Source: Opitutaceae bacterium (GTDB lineage: Bacteria; Verrucomicrobiota; Verrucomicrobiia; Opitutales; Opitutaceae). From it: DNA of 64,000 nt. Positions 7,437 to 16,577 of the stretch are shown here, piece by piece. A program made the translations under genes and the position numbers. The notes under the pieces are model-generated. The model was not told the origin of the DNA. It saw only the letters and a list, made by a program, of their open reading frames with translations, and did not search any database. Numbering within the stretch: the stretch's first letter is position 1; every line of letters begins with the position of its first letter. The DNA is taken from the NCBI GenBank assembly GCA_016794785.1, contig JAEUHC010000027.1, forward strand, positions 248,001 through 312,000. Direction: 5' to 3'.

Positions 7437-9599
7437 TCAGTGCACGCCCGGAGGCAACGCGAACGCCACGTAGCTGTCGCCCGATTTGGTGCCCAACTTT
7501 CCACCGCCACAGGCGATGACCACGAACTGGCGGCCGCCGACTTCATAGGTCGCGGGCGTCGCGTAGCCGGCGGCGGGCAGACGGGTTTCCCAGAGAATTT
7601 CGCCGGTCGCAGCGGAGAACGCGCGGAATTTTTCGTCCTTCGTGGCCGCGATGAAGAGCACGCCGCCGTCGGTCACCACCGGGCCGCCGTAGTTCTCCGT
7701 GCCGGTCGGCGACTCGCCGGGCGCGGTGAGTTCCGGCGATTCGCCGAGGGGACGTTTCCAGAGGTAGTCGCCGGTGTTGAGGTCGATCGCGTTGAGCGTG
7801 CCCCACGGTGGACGCAGCGCCGGGTAGCCGTCGGGATCGACAAACCGGTTGTAGCCGGTCGTCACATAGGGGCTGGCCAGCTTGGTGCCCTCGGCGGGCG
7901 CGGTGGCCGGGATGACTTCCCGCGATTCGTTCGCCGCGGCCGTCTCCGGGGAAATCAGAAAACGCACGAGCGCGTCGCGCGAAGCGGCAGGCAGGAAATT
8001 GAAAGAGGGCATCATTCCTTTGGCGGTGCGCAGGCGCTCGCCGATCTCCTCGGGCTGCAAGCGCGCGGCGATCGTGGTGAGGCTGGGGATGCTCGCGACG
8101 GCGTTGCCTTCGCGATTCGCGCCGTGGCACGACGCGCAGAGCTGGGTGTAGAGAGTTTTGGCGTCGGCGCCCAACACGGCGGCCGGCACCATCTGCAACA
8201 GCCACGGCATCTCGCTGCTGTTGACATAGAGCACGCCGCGCGGATCGACGGCCGGCCCGCCCCATTCGGCGCCACCATGAAAGCCGGGGAGAATCACCGT
8301 GCCGCGTTCGCTGGGCGGATCGTAGAGCTGGTGGGGCGTCGCGTCGCGCAGTTGGCGCAACACCGCCTCGCGCGCGGCCGGGGTGCGGTTCGTGACCTCG
8401 TCTTCGGTGAACCGCTGGCGCGCAAACGGCGCGGGCTTTGCGGGTATCGGCTGAGTCTTCGCGGCCACCTCGCCGTTGAGGAGCGACGGCGGCACCGGTT
8501 CCTCGCGCCAGGGGAAAAGCGACTCGCCCGTCTCGCGGTCGAAGACCCACACTTGCCCCGTCTTCGTGACCTGCGCGACGGCGGCGATCTTTTTGCCCGC
8601 GCGCGTGACTTCGCAGAGCACGGGCGGCGCGGGCAGGTCGTAGTCCCAGAGATCGTGATGGACGAATTGGAAGTGCCATTTGCGCTTCCCCGTCGCGGCG
8701 TCGAGCGCGATGAGGCAGTTGGCAAAGAGATTGTCGCCGAGGCGGTCGCCGCCCCAGAAATCGAAGGCCGCCGAGCCCGTCGGCACAAACGCGAGTCCGC
8801 GTTCGGGGTCAACGACGAGACCCGCCCAGCAGTTGGCGCCGCCGACCGTTTTCCACGAATCGGGCGACCAGGTTTCGTAACCGAATTCACCCGGATGCGG
8901 AATCGTGTGGAAAATCCAGCGGCGCTTGCCGGTGCGCACGTCGTAGGCGCGGATGTGGCCCGGGGCGGCGGCGGCCGGACCCTCACCGACGCGCATTCCG
9001 AGGATGATGAGGTCGCGGTAAATCGCGCCGGGCGCGTTGGCGGCGAGGTAGAGTCCGCGCGCGTCGTGATCGAGGTCGTCGCGGAGATCGACGCGACCTT
9101 GCTCGCCAAAGGTGGGGATCAGTTTCCCCGTCGCCGGGTCGATCGCGTGCAGCGTGGGGCCGGCGGTAAACAGCAACCGCCGCTCGGCGCCTTCGCGCCA
9201 GAGCGCGAGACCGCGAGCGAGTCCGCCCGGCCCGCCTCGATTGCCGCGGTCGGGCGTGAAGCGCCACAACTCGCGGCCGGTCGCCGCGTCGAGGGCGAAG
9301 AGCGCGAGCTGCGAAGTGGTGCCGTAGAGCACCCCGTCCACGATGAGAGGATTGCAGGGGATTTCGGAGCGGACGCCCGGCGTCGTATCGCCGGTGCGAA
9401 ACACCCACGCCGTCGTGAGCTGCGCCACGTTGGCCGTCGTGATTTGCTGCGCTGCCGAGTAGTGCGCGGCGCCCTCGCCGAGGTAGGCAGGCCAATCGTG
9501 GCCGGGCTTGGGCGCGGCGGCTTCGAACCCAAATGGAAGGCACGCACTGAGGAGCAGCCAAACCCGGCTGCCACGGGTGCTTGGGATCGAAGGTGGCAT
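7437..9599 (-). CDS. PQQ-dependent dehydrogenase with inserted cytochrome c
   Basis: 720 residues with a hydrophobic N-terminal export segment. It is a clear paralogue of the propeller part of the gene at 2034: DWPAYLGEGAAHYS at the start, WDYDLPAPPVL mid-way, and GGYATP near the C-terminus. The c-type heme motif CASCH (488-492) sits inside the propeller, in the same place as in the paralogue. It lacks the DUF1080 tail. The family oxidises sugars or alcohols in the periplasm using PQQ, here passing electrons to an internal heme. It is the last gene of the nine-gene minus-strand operon, 24 nt after the beta-helix gene. No PQQ biosynthesis genes are in the window. Confidence 0.88.
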   Translation of the reverse strand: MPPSIPSTRGSRVWLLLSACLPFGFEAAAPKPGHDWPAYLGEGAAHYSAAQQITTANVAQLTTAWVFRTGDTTPGVRSEIPCNPLIVDGVLYGTTSQLALFALDAATGRELWRFTPDRGNRGGPGGLARGLALWREGAERRLLFTAGPTLHAIDPATGKLIPTFGEQGRVDLRDDLDHDARGLYLAANAPGAIYRDLIILGMRVGEGPAAAAPGHIRAYDVRTGKRRWIFHTIPHPGEFGYETWSPDSWKTVGGANCWAGLVVDPERGLAFVPTGSAAFDFWGGDRLGDNLFANCLIALDAATGKRKWHFQFVHHDLWDYDLPAPPVLCEVTRAGKKIAAVAQVTKTGQVWVFDRETGESLFPWREEPVPPSLLNGEVAAKTQPIPAKPAPFARQRFTEDEVTNRTPAAREAVLRQLRDATPHQLYDPPSERGTVILPGFHGGAEWGGPAVDPRGVLYVNSSEMPWLLQMVPAAVLGADAKTLYTQLCASCHGANREGNAVASIPSLTTIAARLQPEEIGERLRTAKGMMPSFNFLPAASRDALVRFLISPETAAANESREVIPATAPAEGTKLASPYVTTGYNRFVDPDGYPALRPPWGTLNAIDLNTGDYLWKRPLGESPELTAPGESPTGTENYGGPVVTDGGVLFIAATKDEKFRAFSAATGEILWETRLPAAGYATPATYEVGGRQFVVIACGGGKLGTKSGDSYVAFALPPGVH

Positions 9600-9623
9600 C
9601 AGGGTGCGGCGTCGGTGGAGCCT

Positions 9624-11585
9624 TCAGCGATAGAACGGCTGCCACGTGAGCCAGCGCGGCCCGTAGTGGGGCGGAGTCGCGCCCGCTTCCAGCGCGCCGA
9701 GGTCGGGAGCCTTGCCGTTGAAGTCGTCGTTCACGGTGGGAATCACTTCGCCGGCGTCGATGGCGCGGCCGCCGGGCTTGAGTTGGAAATTCAAATCCAT
9801 CGCGTGATAGACCGCGTAGGGATTGCCCGGCTGCGGCGGTGCGAGTCGGACGAACACATCGTAGTCGATTTCGCGTCCGTGCTTTTCCTGGCCGGTGCCC
9901 GCCTGGAATTCGGCGAGCGTGGCGAAGGACTTCCAGTCGCCGGCCTTGGGCTCATAGTTCGTCTGCCCCGGCGGCGGGGCAAACCAGGTGTATTGCGCCG
10001 GCACGTCCCGGTTTGGGCGGTAGCCGTTGTAGTCCGAGGAGTTGATCGAGTGGGAGTTTCCCACCTGCATGATCCCGCGCCCGGGTTCATCGCGGCCGAG
10101 AAAGAGATTGTTGCGATAATGGACGTTGGCCGCCGTGCCGCCGGCGCGGTTTTCCGCGATGACGGTGTTGTGATAGACGAAGAGGCCGGCGGGCTTGCCG
10201 GCAAATTTGAAGGGCACGCCGCGGACGGCATGGTAGATGAGATTGCGGATGTAGTAGGCGGGCCCGCCGAAGACGGGCTGGGCGCTCAGGCCGCTCATCG
10301 CGGCGTTGACGCAGCGGTTGTTGAAGAGGCGGATATTGTGCACGCCGCCATCGGCCTCGACGAAGTCGTCGTTCACGAGGTGGAGGTCGTTGTTGTAAAT
10401 GTCGATCGAGGAGGCGCGCTGGTCGGGATCGGCGGGCGGCGTGCCGTAGGTCGAGATGCCGATGGCGTCGTGGAAATAAGCGATGGCGTTGTGGGCGATA
10501 ACATGGCCCGGGCCGTAAACTTTGATGCCGTAGTAACTGACGAGGCGGTGAGATTTGTAGAGCGGCTCCTTCCAACTGATGCCATCGGGTGTGCGCGGCC
10601 GGCCGCCCCAGCCGAGCAGCCGGAAGCGATCGTCGCGCCCGAGGATCAGGTTGTCGGCAATATAGAAATCGGCGGAACCCGCGTATTCGGTCCAGACAGC
10701 GGCGCCGACGTTTTCAAAGCGGCAGTTTTTCACCGTGAGGCCGACGGCACCAGCGACTTCCTTCTGGCCGGCGAAAATGGCGATGTCGGTGTTGCGGAAG
10801 GTGAGGCCCTCGAAAATGTGATGGCGCGAGGCCATCACGTCGAAGAGCCGGTGGTTGTTGTCGCCGTCGAGGATGACTTCGCCGTCGCCTGCGGCCTTCA
10901 GCGTGATGGGTTTTTCCGCGGTGCCCTTGAGCGTGAGGGACAGCAGGCCGTCGAAGGGCGCCATCATCGGGTCAACGTAGTCGAGGCGTTCGGGGCGATA
11001 GAGCCCGGCGTGCAGGAGGAGGGTATCGCCGGGTTGAGCCCGGCGTTCCCAGACGACGGACCAATCGCCGAGACCGGCGCCGTAGTAGGCCTGCAAAATG
11101 CCGGTGAAGCTTGGTTCCTGCCTCGGGCCGGTGAAGTCGGGCGGGTAAACATGCAGCGTGCGGCCACCAATGTAGGCTTGCGGCTCGGAGCGGGTTTTCA
11201 CGCGGACGAGCTGAGTTGCCGGCCCCGAGACACCGTCTGGGTCGGTCATGACAAAACTGCATTCATATTCCGTGCCCGGTTGCACGTTCAGGATGCTGCC
11301 GGCGAAACCCTCGGGCACGGTATAGTCGAGGTGCTCCCGGGCGCGGTAGATTTTTTCGCCGCCGATCCGGACCAGCGGGAGGGCATCGCGCCACTTCGCG
11401 TCGCCGACCTTCCGGAACTTGACGGCGACGGTGGCATTGCGATTCGCGTCACCGGTGATGGGCCACTCGAAGCCGAGATTCAACAAGGTGGGATGCTCGA
11501 CATGAAATTTTCCAGGCACGGTGGCGTTTTCGGCCAGCGCGCTCGCGACGCAGAGGCAAAACAGGGCGGGGAATTTGGGGCACAT
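9624..11585 (-). CDS. Secreted right-handed parallel beta-helix protein
   Basis: 653 residues with a short signal peptide (about 1-18). Residues ~20-130 look like a fibronectin-type beta-sandwich (GTEYECSFVMTDPDG). The rest carries repeated turns of the pectate-lyase-like beta-helix: IFEGLTFRNTDIAIF, LTVKNCRFENVGAAVW, DNLILGRDDRF, IRLFNNRCVN. A RAIDAGE-type segment near the end is typical of cell-surface parallel beta-helix proteins. The fold suggests polysaccharide binding or lyase/hydrolase action, but no catalytic residues can be assigned to a named lyase family. It lies between thuA-like and PQQ dehydrogenase genes in the same operon, with short gaps of 18 and 24 nt. Confidence 0.75.
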   Translation of the reverse strand: MCPKFPALFCLCVASALAENATVPGKFHVEHPTLLNLGFEWPITGDANRNATVAVKFRKVGDAKWRDALPLVRIGGEKIYRAREHLDYTVPEGFAGSILNVQPGTEYECSFVMTDPDGVSGPATQLVRVKTRSEPQAYIGGRTLHVYPPDFTGPRQEPSFTGILQAYYGAGLGDWSVVWERRAQPGDTLLLHAGLYRPERLDYVDPMMAPFDGLLSLTLKGTAEKPITLKAAGDGEVILDGDNNHRLFDVMASRHHIFEGLTFRNTDIAIFAGQKEVAGAVGLTVKNCRFENVGAAVWTEYAGSADFYIADNLILGRDDRFRLLGWGGRPRTPDGISWKEPLYKSHRLVSYYGIKVYGPGHVIAHNAIAYFHDAIGISTYGTPPADPDQRASSIDIYNNDLHLVNDDFVEADGGVHNIRLFNNRCVNAAMSGLSAQPVFGGPAYYIRNLIYHAVRGVPFKFAGKPAGLFVYHNTVIAENRAGGTAANVHYRNNLFLGRDEPGRGIMQVGNSHSINSSDYNGYRPNRDVPAQYTWFAPPPGQTNYEPKAGDWKSFATLAEFQAGTGQEKHGREIDYDVFVRLAPPQPGNPYAVYHAMDLNFQLKPGGRAIDAGEVIPTVNDDFNGKAPDLGALEAGATPPHYGPRWLTWQPFYR

Positions 11586-11603
11586 GGCGAAGGAGGGGAC
11601 GGC

Positions 11604-12509
11604 TCACTTGAGCGGGATTTCACCACGCACCGAGGCGGCGGTGGCGGTGGGGAAATCAGCGGGCACGGGCGTCGTGATGTCGCGACGGGCGAGCCACTCG
11701 AGGGCGCGGACGACGACGGTCTGCAAGCCGGCACAGCGCATCCGCGCGGGCTGCGTGTCGCCCTTCCACACGTGGCCAAAGGTGGAGGTGTAAACGCGGC
11801 CCTGGCCATAGGCCACGGTCCATTCGAGGGGCCAGTTCATCGCCGTTTTCGGGTGGAAGCCGTAGGAGAGCACGGTGAGATTTTTCGCCGGGCCGCGCGC
11901 GTAGCTGTAAACCTCAATGTCGGGCGTGAACCACGCACGCGGCAGCCCCGCATGGATCGGGTGATCGCCGAGGCGCTTCACGACGGTATCGACGCGCGGG
12001 CCGTGGCTCGTGTTTTCCCCCTCGCCGGCGGGGATGCGGATGAGTGCCCCGTCTTCACCGACGGCGAGGGCGACGCCAAAATCCTTTTTGCGCCAGCCGA
12101 GGCCAATCATGTCGTTGTAAGCGGGCCAATCGGGAAACGCGTTGTTGCCGGAGTGCCAGACATAAACTCCGCCGCCCTTGGTGACGAAGTCCTCGAACGC
12201 GACCTGCACTTCGCGCGGCCACGACGGGCCGCCGCCGATGTCGTTGCACGTCTGGATCACGACATCGTAGTCGGAAAATTTCGGGCGCCACACGTCCCAG
12301 CCGGGCGATTCTTTCTTCGGCGGTGCGGTGGACACATCGACGGTGAAGAGCTTGGTCGGTTCGATCATGCCGCGGATGAGCGCGGTGGTGAGCGGACCGT
12401 TGTGGTTGGTGAATCCATCCACGATGAGCACGCGGATCGGCGTGGCCGCCAATGCGGGCCAGGTGAGCAGGGCGAACAGGACGAACGTCAGCAGGGACTT
12501 TGGCTTCAT
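11604..12509 (-). CDS. ThuA-domain protein, secreted
   Basis: 301 residues with a signal peptide ending near ALA-ATP (about residue 22). The body is a class I glutamine-amidotransferase-like fold of the ThuA family: IRVLIVDGFTNHNGP, a later GGGVYVWHSGNNAF segment, and DHPIHAGLP. In rhizobia ThuA works with the 3-keto-forming dehydrogenase ThuB in disaccharide catabolism. That makes its position next to a DUF1080-heme dehydrogenase meaningful, although the exact reaction is unknown. A 170-nt gap separates it from the upstream heme gene, longer than elsewhere in the operon, and a small inverted repeat (GTTTCC-N3-GGAAAC, 12626-12640) lies there. Confidence 0.85.
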   Translation of the reverse strand: MKPKSLLTFVLFALLTWPALAATPIRVLIVDGFTNHNGPLTTALIRGMIEPTKLFTVDVSTAPPKKESPGWDVWRPKFSDYDVVIQTCNDIGGGPSWPREVQVAFEDFVTKGGGVYVWHSGNNAFPDWPAYNDMIGLGWRKKDFGVALAVGEDGALIRIPAGEGENTSHGPRVDTVVKRLGDHPIHAGLPRAWFTPDIEVYSYARGPAKNLTVLSYGFHPKTAMNWPLEWTVAYGQGRVYTSTFGHVWKGDTQPARMRCAGLQTVVVRALEWLARRDITTPVPADFPTATAASVRGEIPLK

Positions 12510-12679
12510 GGGGTAAGGGTGAGCGGAACGGCGTGGCTAACGCCGGGGTGAACAGGCCGGTGGGCCCCGGGGTGGGGCGACCCTCACAGCACAAAGCCCG
12601 CTGGACAGCTGGCAACCGTGTTCCGGTTTCCACTGGAAACTACCCGCCCCGCCATGGGTGCTCTACTCCGCGCAGCGCC

Positions 12680-15600
12680 TTACTTCAGCGATTTCAGGTG
12701 TGAGAAGAGATCGCTGATGTGCTCCGGCGGCAGTGTTTCGATCAATCCCTCCGGCATGAGCGAGCGGCGCGTGTAGCCGGCGGCGCGGATATCCTTCCGC
12801 GCGATGCGGCGCTCGTCGGCGCCGGGAATGCGCACGATGATCGCGTCGGCGGCTTCGTTGACGAGAAACGCGTCGAGCACGCTGCCGTCGGTGAGAGTGA
12901 CGCGGTAGGTGCGGTAGGCGCTCTCCATCGCCGCGCTCGGCGTGAGGATGTTGCGCAGTAGGGCCTCGACGCCGGTGTTGCCGACGCCGTCGAGCGGGGG
13001 CGCGAGCTGGCCGCCCTTGCCGGCGAAGGCGTGGCAGTTCAGGCACAGGGCGGTGAAGAGTTCGCGGCCGTGCTCGGGATTGCCGCGGGCGTTGGCGAGC
13101 CGGCGGAACTGCGCGAATTTCGCGGACTCCGCCGCGGCTTCGGCCGGCGTGAGCGGCGCGGGCGTGTCGCTCGCGGTGTCACCGCCGAGTTTTTTCCAGA
13201 GCGCGGCCACATGGGTGTCGTCCGGCAGCACGGCGTGCAGGCGGTCGAGCGTGGCGAGGCCGATGTCGGCTTGTGGCACGGTGCCGGCGTGCAGGCCGGC
13301 GACGAGGGCTTTGGCGCCGGCGGGAGTGCCGGCGAGGCCGTTCAGGGCGCGGCCGCGCTGGGCGACGGTGAGCTTGGGCAACAGGCCGACCAGGAAAGCG
13401 GGCGCTTCAGGCGCAGTATTGGCGACGAGCGCGGCGACGGCCTCGTCGCGCAAGGGAGCCTCGGCGGACTCCAAGGTGATCGTCGCGAGCAGAGGCAGCG
13501 GGCCGGCGCCGATTTCGCGGAGCGCACGCAGGGCGGCGAGCGCGAGCGCGGACTTGGGCTGCCGCCAGTGAGATTCGAGCGCCTTGGTGAGATCAGGCGC
13601 GAGCGCGGCAAGTTTGAACGCACCCGCGACCTCGGCGCCAAGGAGTTGATCCGCCGATGCGGCGCTGGCGAGTTGGAGTCGGGCCGCCGACGTGAGCGCG
13701 GTGGACAGCGGAGTTGCATCGAGGCCCGTGCGAAACGCCAGCAGTGCGCGCAACACGGCGACGCGACCGGTGGGAGTGGCGAGCGCGGTGGCGAGGGTGT
13801 CGCGGACGGCGGGTTCGGCGAAATGCGCGGCGAGGGCGCGCACCTCCTCGTCGCCGAGGGGGCGCTTGAGCTGCGGGGCGAGGCGCGTGAGGCCGAGCGC
13901 GGCGTCTTTGCCGCCGAGAGCGAGGGTCGCGAGGACGCGATTCTCCAGCGGGAGCGCACGGCCTTCGGAGCCGGCGAGCAGCGCGGCGGTCGCGGCGGGA
14001 TTCAGCTCCATCGCCCAGCGCGCGAGGTAGCGCTCGAACTCGCGCTCGTAGCGCGGCCAGTCTGCGGCGTCGGCGGGCAGGGATTCGCCGCCGAGTCTCG
14101 CGGCGAGCAACATGATCTTCGCGCTGGCGCGAGGCACCCGGCGCAGGGCGTCGCCGAGTGCGGCGCGGACTGCCGGCGACGGATCGGAAACGAGCGGGGC
14201 GGCGACGGAGAGAAACTCCGCCTCTGGCCGCGGCTGGACGGCGGCGAGGCGCACCGCTTCCCGGCGCACGGTGGCGGCGGGATCGGCGGCGAGCTGGCGG
14301 AGCAGCGCGGTGGCGACGGGCTGGAGGCTTTCGAGCGCCCAGAGCGCGGCGAGACGGCGGTCGGTGGCGACGGTCGGGTCGGCGGCGATCTGCGCCAGGT
14401 CGGGTGCGAGGGCGGCGGCGCGGCGGTCGCCGATCTCGAGCCAGGCGAGGCGGGACACGAGGGCGTTGGGGCCGCCGAGCTGGGCGAGCAGTGCGCGGTC
14501 GTCGAGTTTCGTGAGATCGGGCGGCGTGAGGCGCGGCTGGTCGCGATGGCGGATGCGCCAGATGCGGCCGCGGGTCTTGTCGCGGTCGGGATGCGCGCGG
14601 GGGACTTCGTTGTGCGAGATGATTTTGTTATACCAATCGACGATGTAGAGCGCGCCATCGGGACCGAAGTGCAGCGCGACGGGGCGGAACCACTTGTCGT
14701 CGGTCGAAAGGAAATCGGGAAGGCGCTCGTAACGGTAGCGCCCCCCGTCGGGCGTGGCGCGCGCGACGTTGATCTTGTTCGTGAGCGGATTGGCGAGGAA
14801 GAATATCTTCGCGCCCGTGTCACCGGCGGGCGCGCCAAACGCGCGGAAGAGTCCGTCGCGATCCTCGGCGAGCGCGAGGCCGCTGAGTCCGGTGGCGCCC
14901 ATCAACTGGTTGCCGAGCGGCGGCGGCATGAGCGGCTGGTAGGGGCGGAGCAGCTTGCGCGAACCGGTGCGCATATGGATGCCAAACGCGTAAGGCACCA
15001 CCGAGTAGCCGAAATCATTCGCCTCCTGCAGGAACGTCTCGCCCTCGCGGCTCGTGTGCAGGCCCCAGATGTTGTTCGGTCCGGCGGTGAGGTTCTCGAA
15101 GCTGGAGCCGTCGAGCGCAAAGGCGGCGAGCTTGCACTGGTCGAAGACGACCTCCGTGGAACCGTCGGCGAACGGAACGCCACCGGGGCGGCGGACGGTC
15201 GAATAGTTGAACAACCCCTGCGCCACGAAGACCTGTTCGCCGGGCTGACGAAGAAACTGATGGGGAAACAAGTGCGAGTCCTGCGTGCCGAAGCCCGTGA
15301 GAATCACGTCGTGTTGGTCGGTGCGGCCGTCGCCATTGGTGTCGCGGTAGAGGCGGATGTCGGCCCCGTATTGCACGAACACGCCGTCCTTGTAGGGCAG
15401 CACGCCGAGCGGCATCACGAGGCCGTCGGCGAAGACGCGCGGCTTGGCGTCGGCGCCGATGTCTGCGCCATAGACGTTGTCGAAGACCACGACCTTGTCG
15501 CGGCCGCCGCGGGCGAAGAGTGCGTCGGAGGCGGCCTTCTGCTCGTTGCCGTCAACCGGATACTCAAACGCGGTCATCGTCCAGAGCCGCATGCGCGCGT

Positions 15601-16567
15601 CCCAGGCGAGGCCGATGAATTTGCCGATGCCGTCGGTCTCGGCGGCGACGAGCTCGGCCTCGAAGCCGGGCGGCAGGGTGAAGGAAAGCCGCTGCTCCTC
15701 GGGCGAGCGCGGACCGGTGGTGACGGCGTTGTAGCTGATGTCCTTGGCGCCGGTGGTGGCGGCGGGTTCGGGCGGAGGGACAGTCTGGGCGTTGACGGCG
15801 GACTTCGTGGGAGCAGCGGGTGCGGTTGAAGCCGATTTCTGTTTTTTCCCGGCGGGGGCCGGCCGCGGCGGTGGGAGGCCCACCTGCGCCCACGTCGGCG
15901 CGCCGGGTGTCGGCGGCAGTTCCTCAATCGTCACGTCCTTCACCTGCACGAGCGCGATGCCACCGCTGTGAATCTGGATGCCGATGTGGCCGTCGCGCGC
16001 GACCGGCTCGGCCTCCGTGTAGTCGAGGGCCGGGACGCCGTTGATCCACGAGCGGATGCGCGGGCCGTCGGCGAGGATGCGGTAGTCCTGCCAGTCGCCG
16101 GGGTGGATCGCGGCGTTGACGGCGGCGAGATCGGCGGCCTCGGCGATGACGCGGCGGCGGCGGGACTCGTCGTAGAGTTTGCCCCACCATTTGTCGCCGG
16201 CGTCCACCTGGTAGCCCGCCATCTCGGTCGAGCCGGGCATACGCAGGCTGCGGATCTGCACGCCGCTGTTGATGAGGCCAGTCGTGGGATCGCCGGTGAG
16301 TTTGAGCTTAAGGCGGAGATCGAAATTCTGGAACGAACGGGTCGTCGCGAGGAAGTAGTTGTGCGGGATTTTCTCCGTCGTGGAGCCGCCGGTGAGCGCG
16401 CCGTCCTGCACGCGCCACCATTTGAGGTCGCCCTCCCAGCCGGCGAGGGACTTGCCGTCAAAAAGCGCCGCCGGCGCCGCCGCGGCCGGTAGTGCGCCGA
16501 CCAATAGAACGGTCAGGGCAGGAACGAGGTTCCTGATGATTCTGGAAAATACAGGCAGGGGCTTCAT
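12680..16567 (-). CDS. DUF1080 fused to a PVC-type heme-binding dehydrogenase (propeller, HEAT repeats, CxxCH)
   Basis: 1295 residues from the ATG at 16567; an upstream in-frame extension overlaps the preceding sulfatase and is discarded. After a signal peptide, residues ~30-220 are a DUF1080 domain (LFDGKSLAGWEGD, GINGVPALDY-like strands, GIQIHSGG). A linker rich in Ala/Pro leads to the putative membrane-bound dehydrogenase propeller of planctomycete/verrucomicrobial type (ALYIVDWYNKIISHNEV). Alanine-rich HEAT-like helices follow. The C-terminal heme domain has CLNCH at 1175-1179 and ends in a segment matched by the relic at 1428. It probably oxidises a sugar outside the inner membrane and hands electrons to the heme. 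The start is 10 nt after the sulfatase stop. Confidence 0.88.
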   Translation of the reverse strand: MKPLPVFSRIIRNLVPALTVLLVGALPAAAAPAALFDGKSLAGWEGDLKWWRVQDGALTGGSTTEKIPHNYFLATTRSFQNFDLRLKLKLTGDPTTGLINSGVQIRSLRMPGSTEMAGYQVDAGDKWWGKLYDESRRRRVIAEAADLAAVNAAIHPGDWQDYRILADGPRIRSWINGVPALDYTEAEPVARDGHIGIQIHSGGIALVQVKDVTIEELPPTPGAPTWAQVGLPPPRPAPAGKKQKSASTAPAAPTKSAVNAQTVPPPEPAATTGAKDISYNAVTTGPRSPEEQRLSFTLPPGFEAELVAAETDGIGKFIGLAWDARMRLWTMTAFEYPVDGNEQKAASDALFARGGRDKVVVFDNVYGADIGADAKPRVFADGLVMPLGVLPYKDGVFVQYGADIRLYRDTNGDGRTDQHDVILTGFGTQDSHLFPHQFLRQPGEQVFVAQGLFNYSTVRRPGGVPFADGSTEVVFDQCKLAAFALDGSSFENLTAGPNNIWGLHTSREGETFLQEANDFGYSVVPYAFGIHMRTGSRKLLRPYQPLMPPPLGNQLMGATGLSGLALAEDRDGLFRAFGAPAGDTGAKIFFLANPLTNKINVARATPDGGRYRYERLPDFLSTDDKWFRPVALHFGPDGALYIVDWYNKIISHNEVPRAHPDRDKTRGRIWRIRHRDQPRLTPPDLTKLDDRALLAQLGGPNALVSRLAWLEIGDRRAAALAPDLAQIAADPTVATDRRLAALWALESLQPVATALLRQLAADPAATVRREAVRLAAVQPRPEAEFLSVAAPLVSDPSPAVRAALGDALRRVPRASAKIMLLAARLGGESLPADAADWPRYEREFERYLARWAMELNPAATAALLAGSEGRALPLENRVLATLALGGKDAALGLTRLAPQLKRPLGDEEVRALAAHFAEPAVRDTLATALATPTGRVAVLRALLAFRTGLDATPLSTALTSAARLQLASAASADQLLGAEVAGAFKLAALAPDLTKALESHWRQPKSALALAALRALREIGAGPLPLLATITLESAEAPLRDEAVAALVANTAPEAPAFLVGLLPKLTVAQRGRALNGLAGTPAGAKALVAGLHAGTVPQADIGLATLDRLHAVLPDDTHVAALWKKLGGDTASDTPAPLTPAEAAAESAKFAQFRRLANARGNPEHGRELFTALCLNCHAFAGKGGQLAPPLDGVGNTGVEALLRNILTPSAAMESAYRTYRVTLTDGSVLDAFLVNEAADAIIVRIPGADERRIARKDIRAAGYTRRSLMPEGLIETLPPEHISDLFSHLKSLK

Positions 16568-16577
16568 AAATAGTGGT

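Noticed and set aside
7440..12551. A 1703-codon open frame on the plus strand
   Set aside because: It is antisense to the PQQ dehydrogenase, beta-helix and ThuA genes, all of which have signal peptides and family motifs. High GC keeps the opposite frame open. The translation has no domain and is rich in Arg, Gly and Glu.
12626..12640. Inverted repeat GTTTCC-N3-GGAAAC as a terminator
   Set aside because: 6-bp stem with a 3-nt loop and no T-tract; too weak to call, and the genes on each side are co-directional.
13031..15829. 932-codon plus-strand frame
   Set aside because: Antisense to the DUF1080-heme dehydrogenase; composition is low in complexity and there is no start context or domain.
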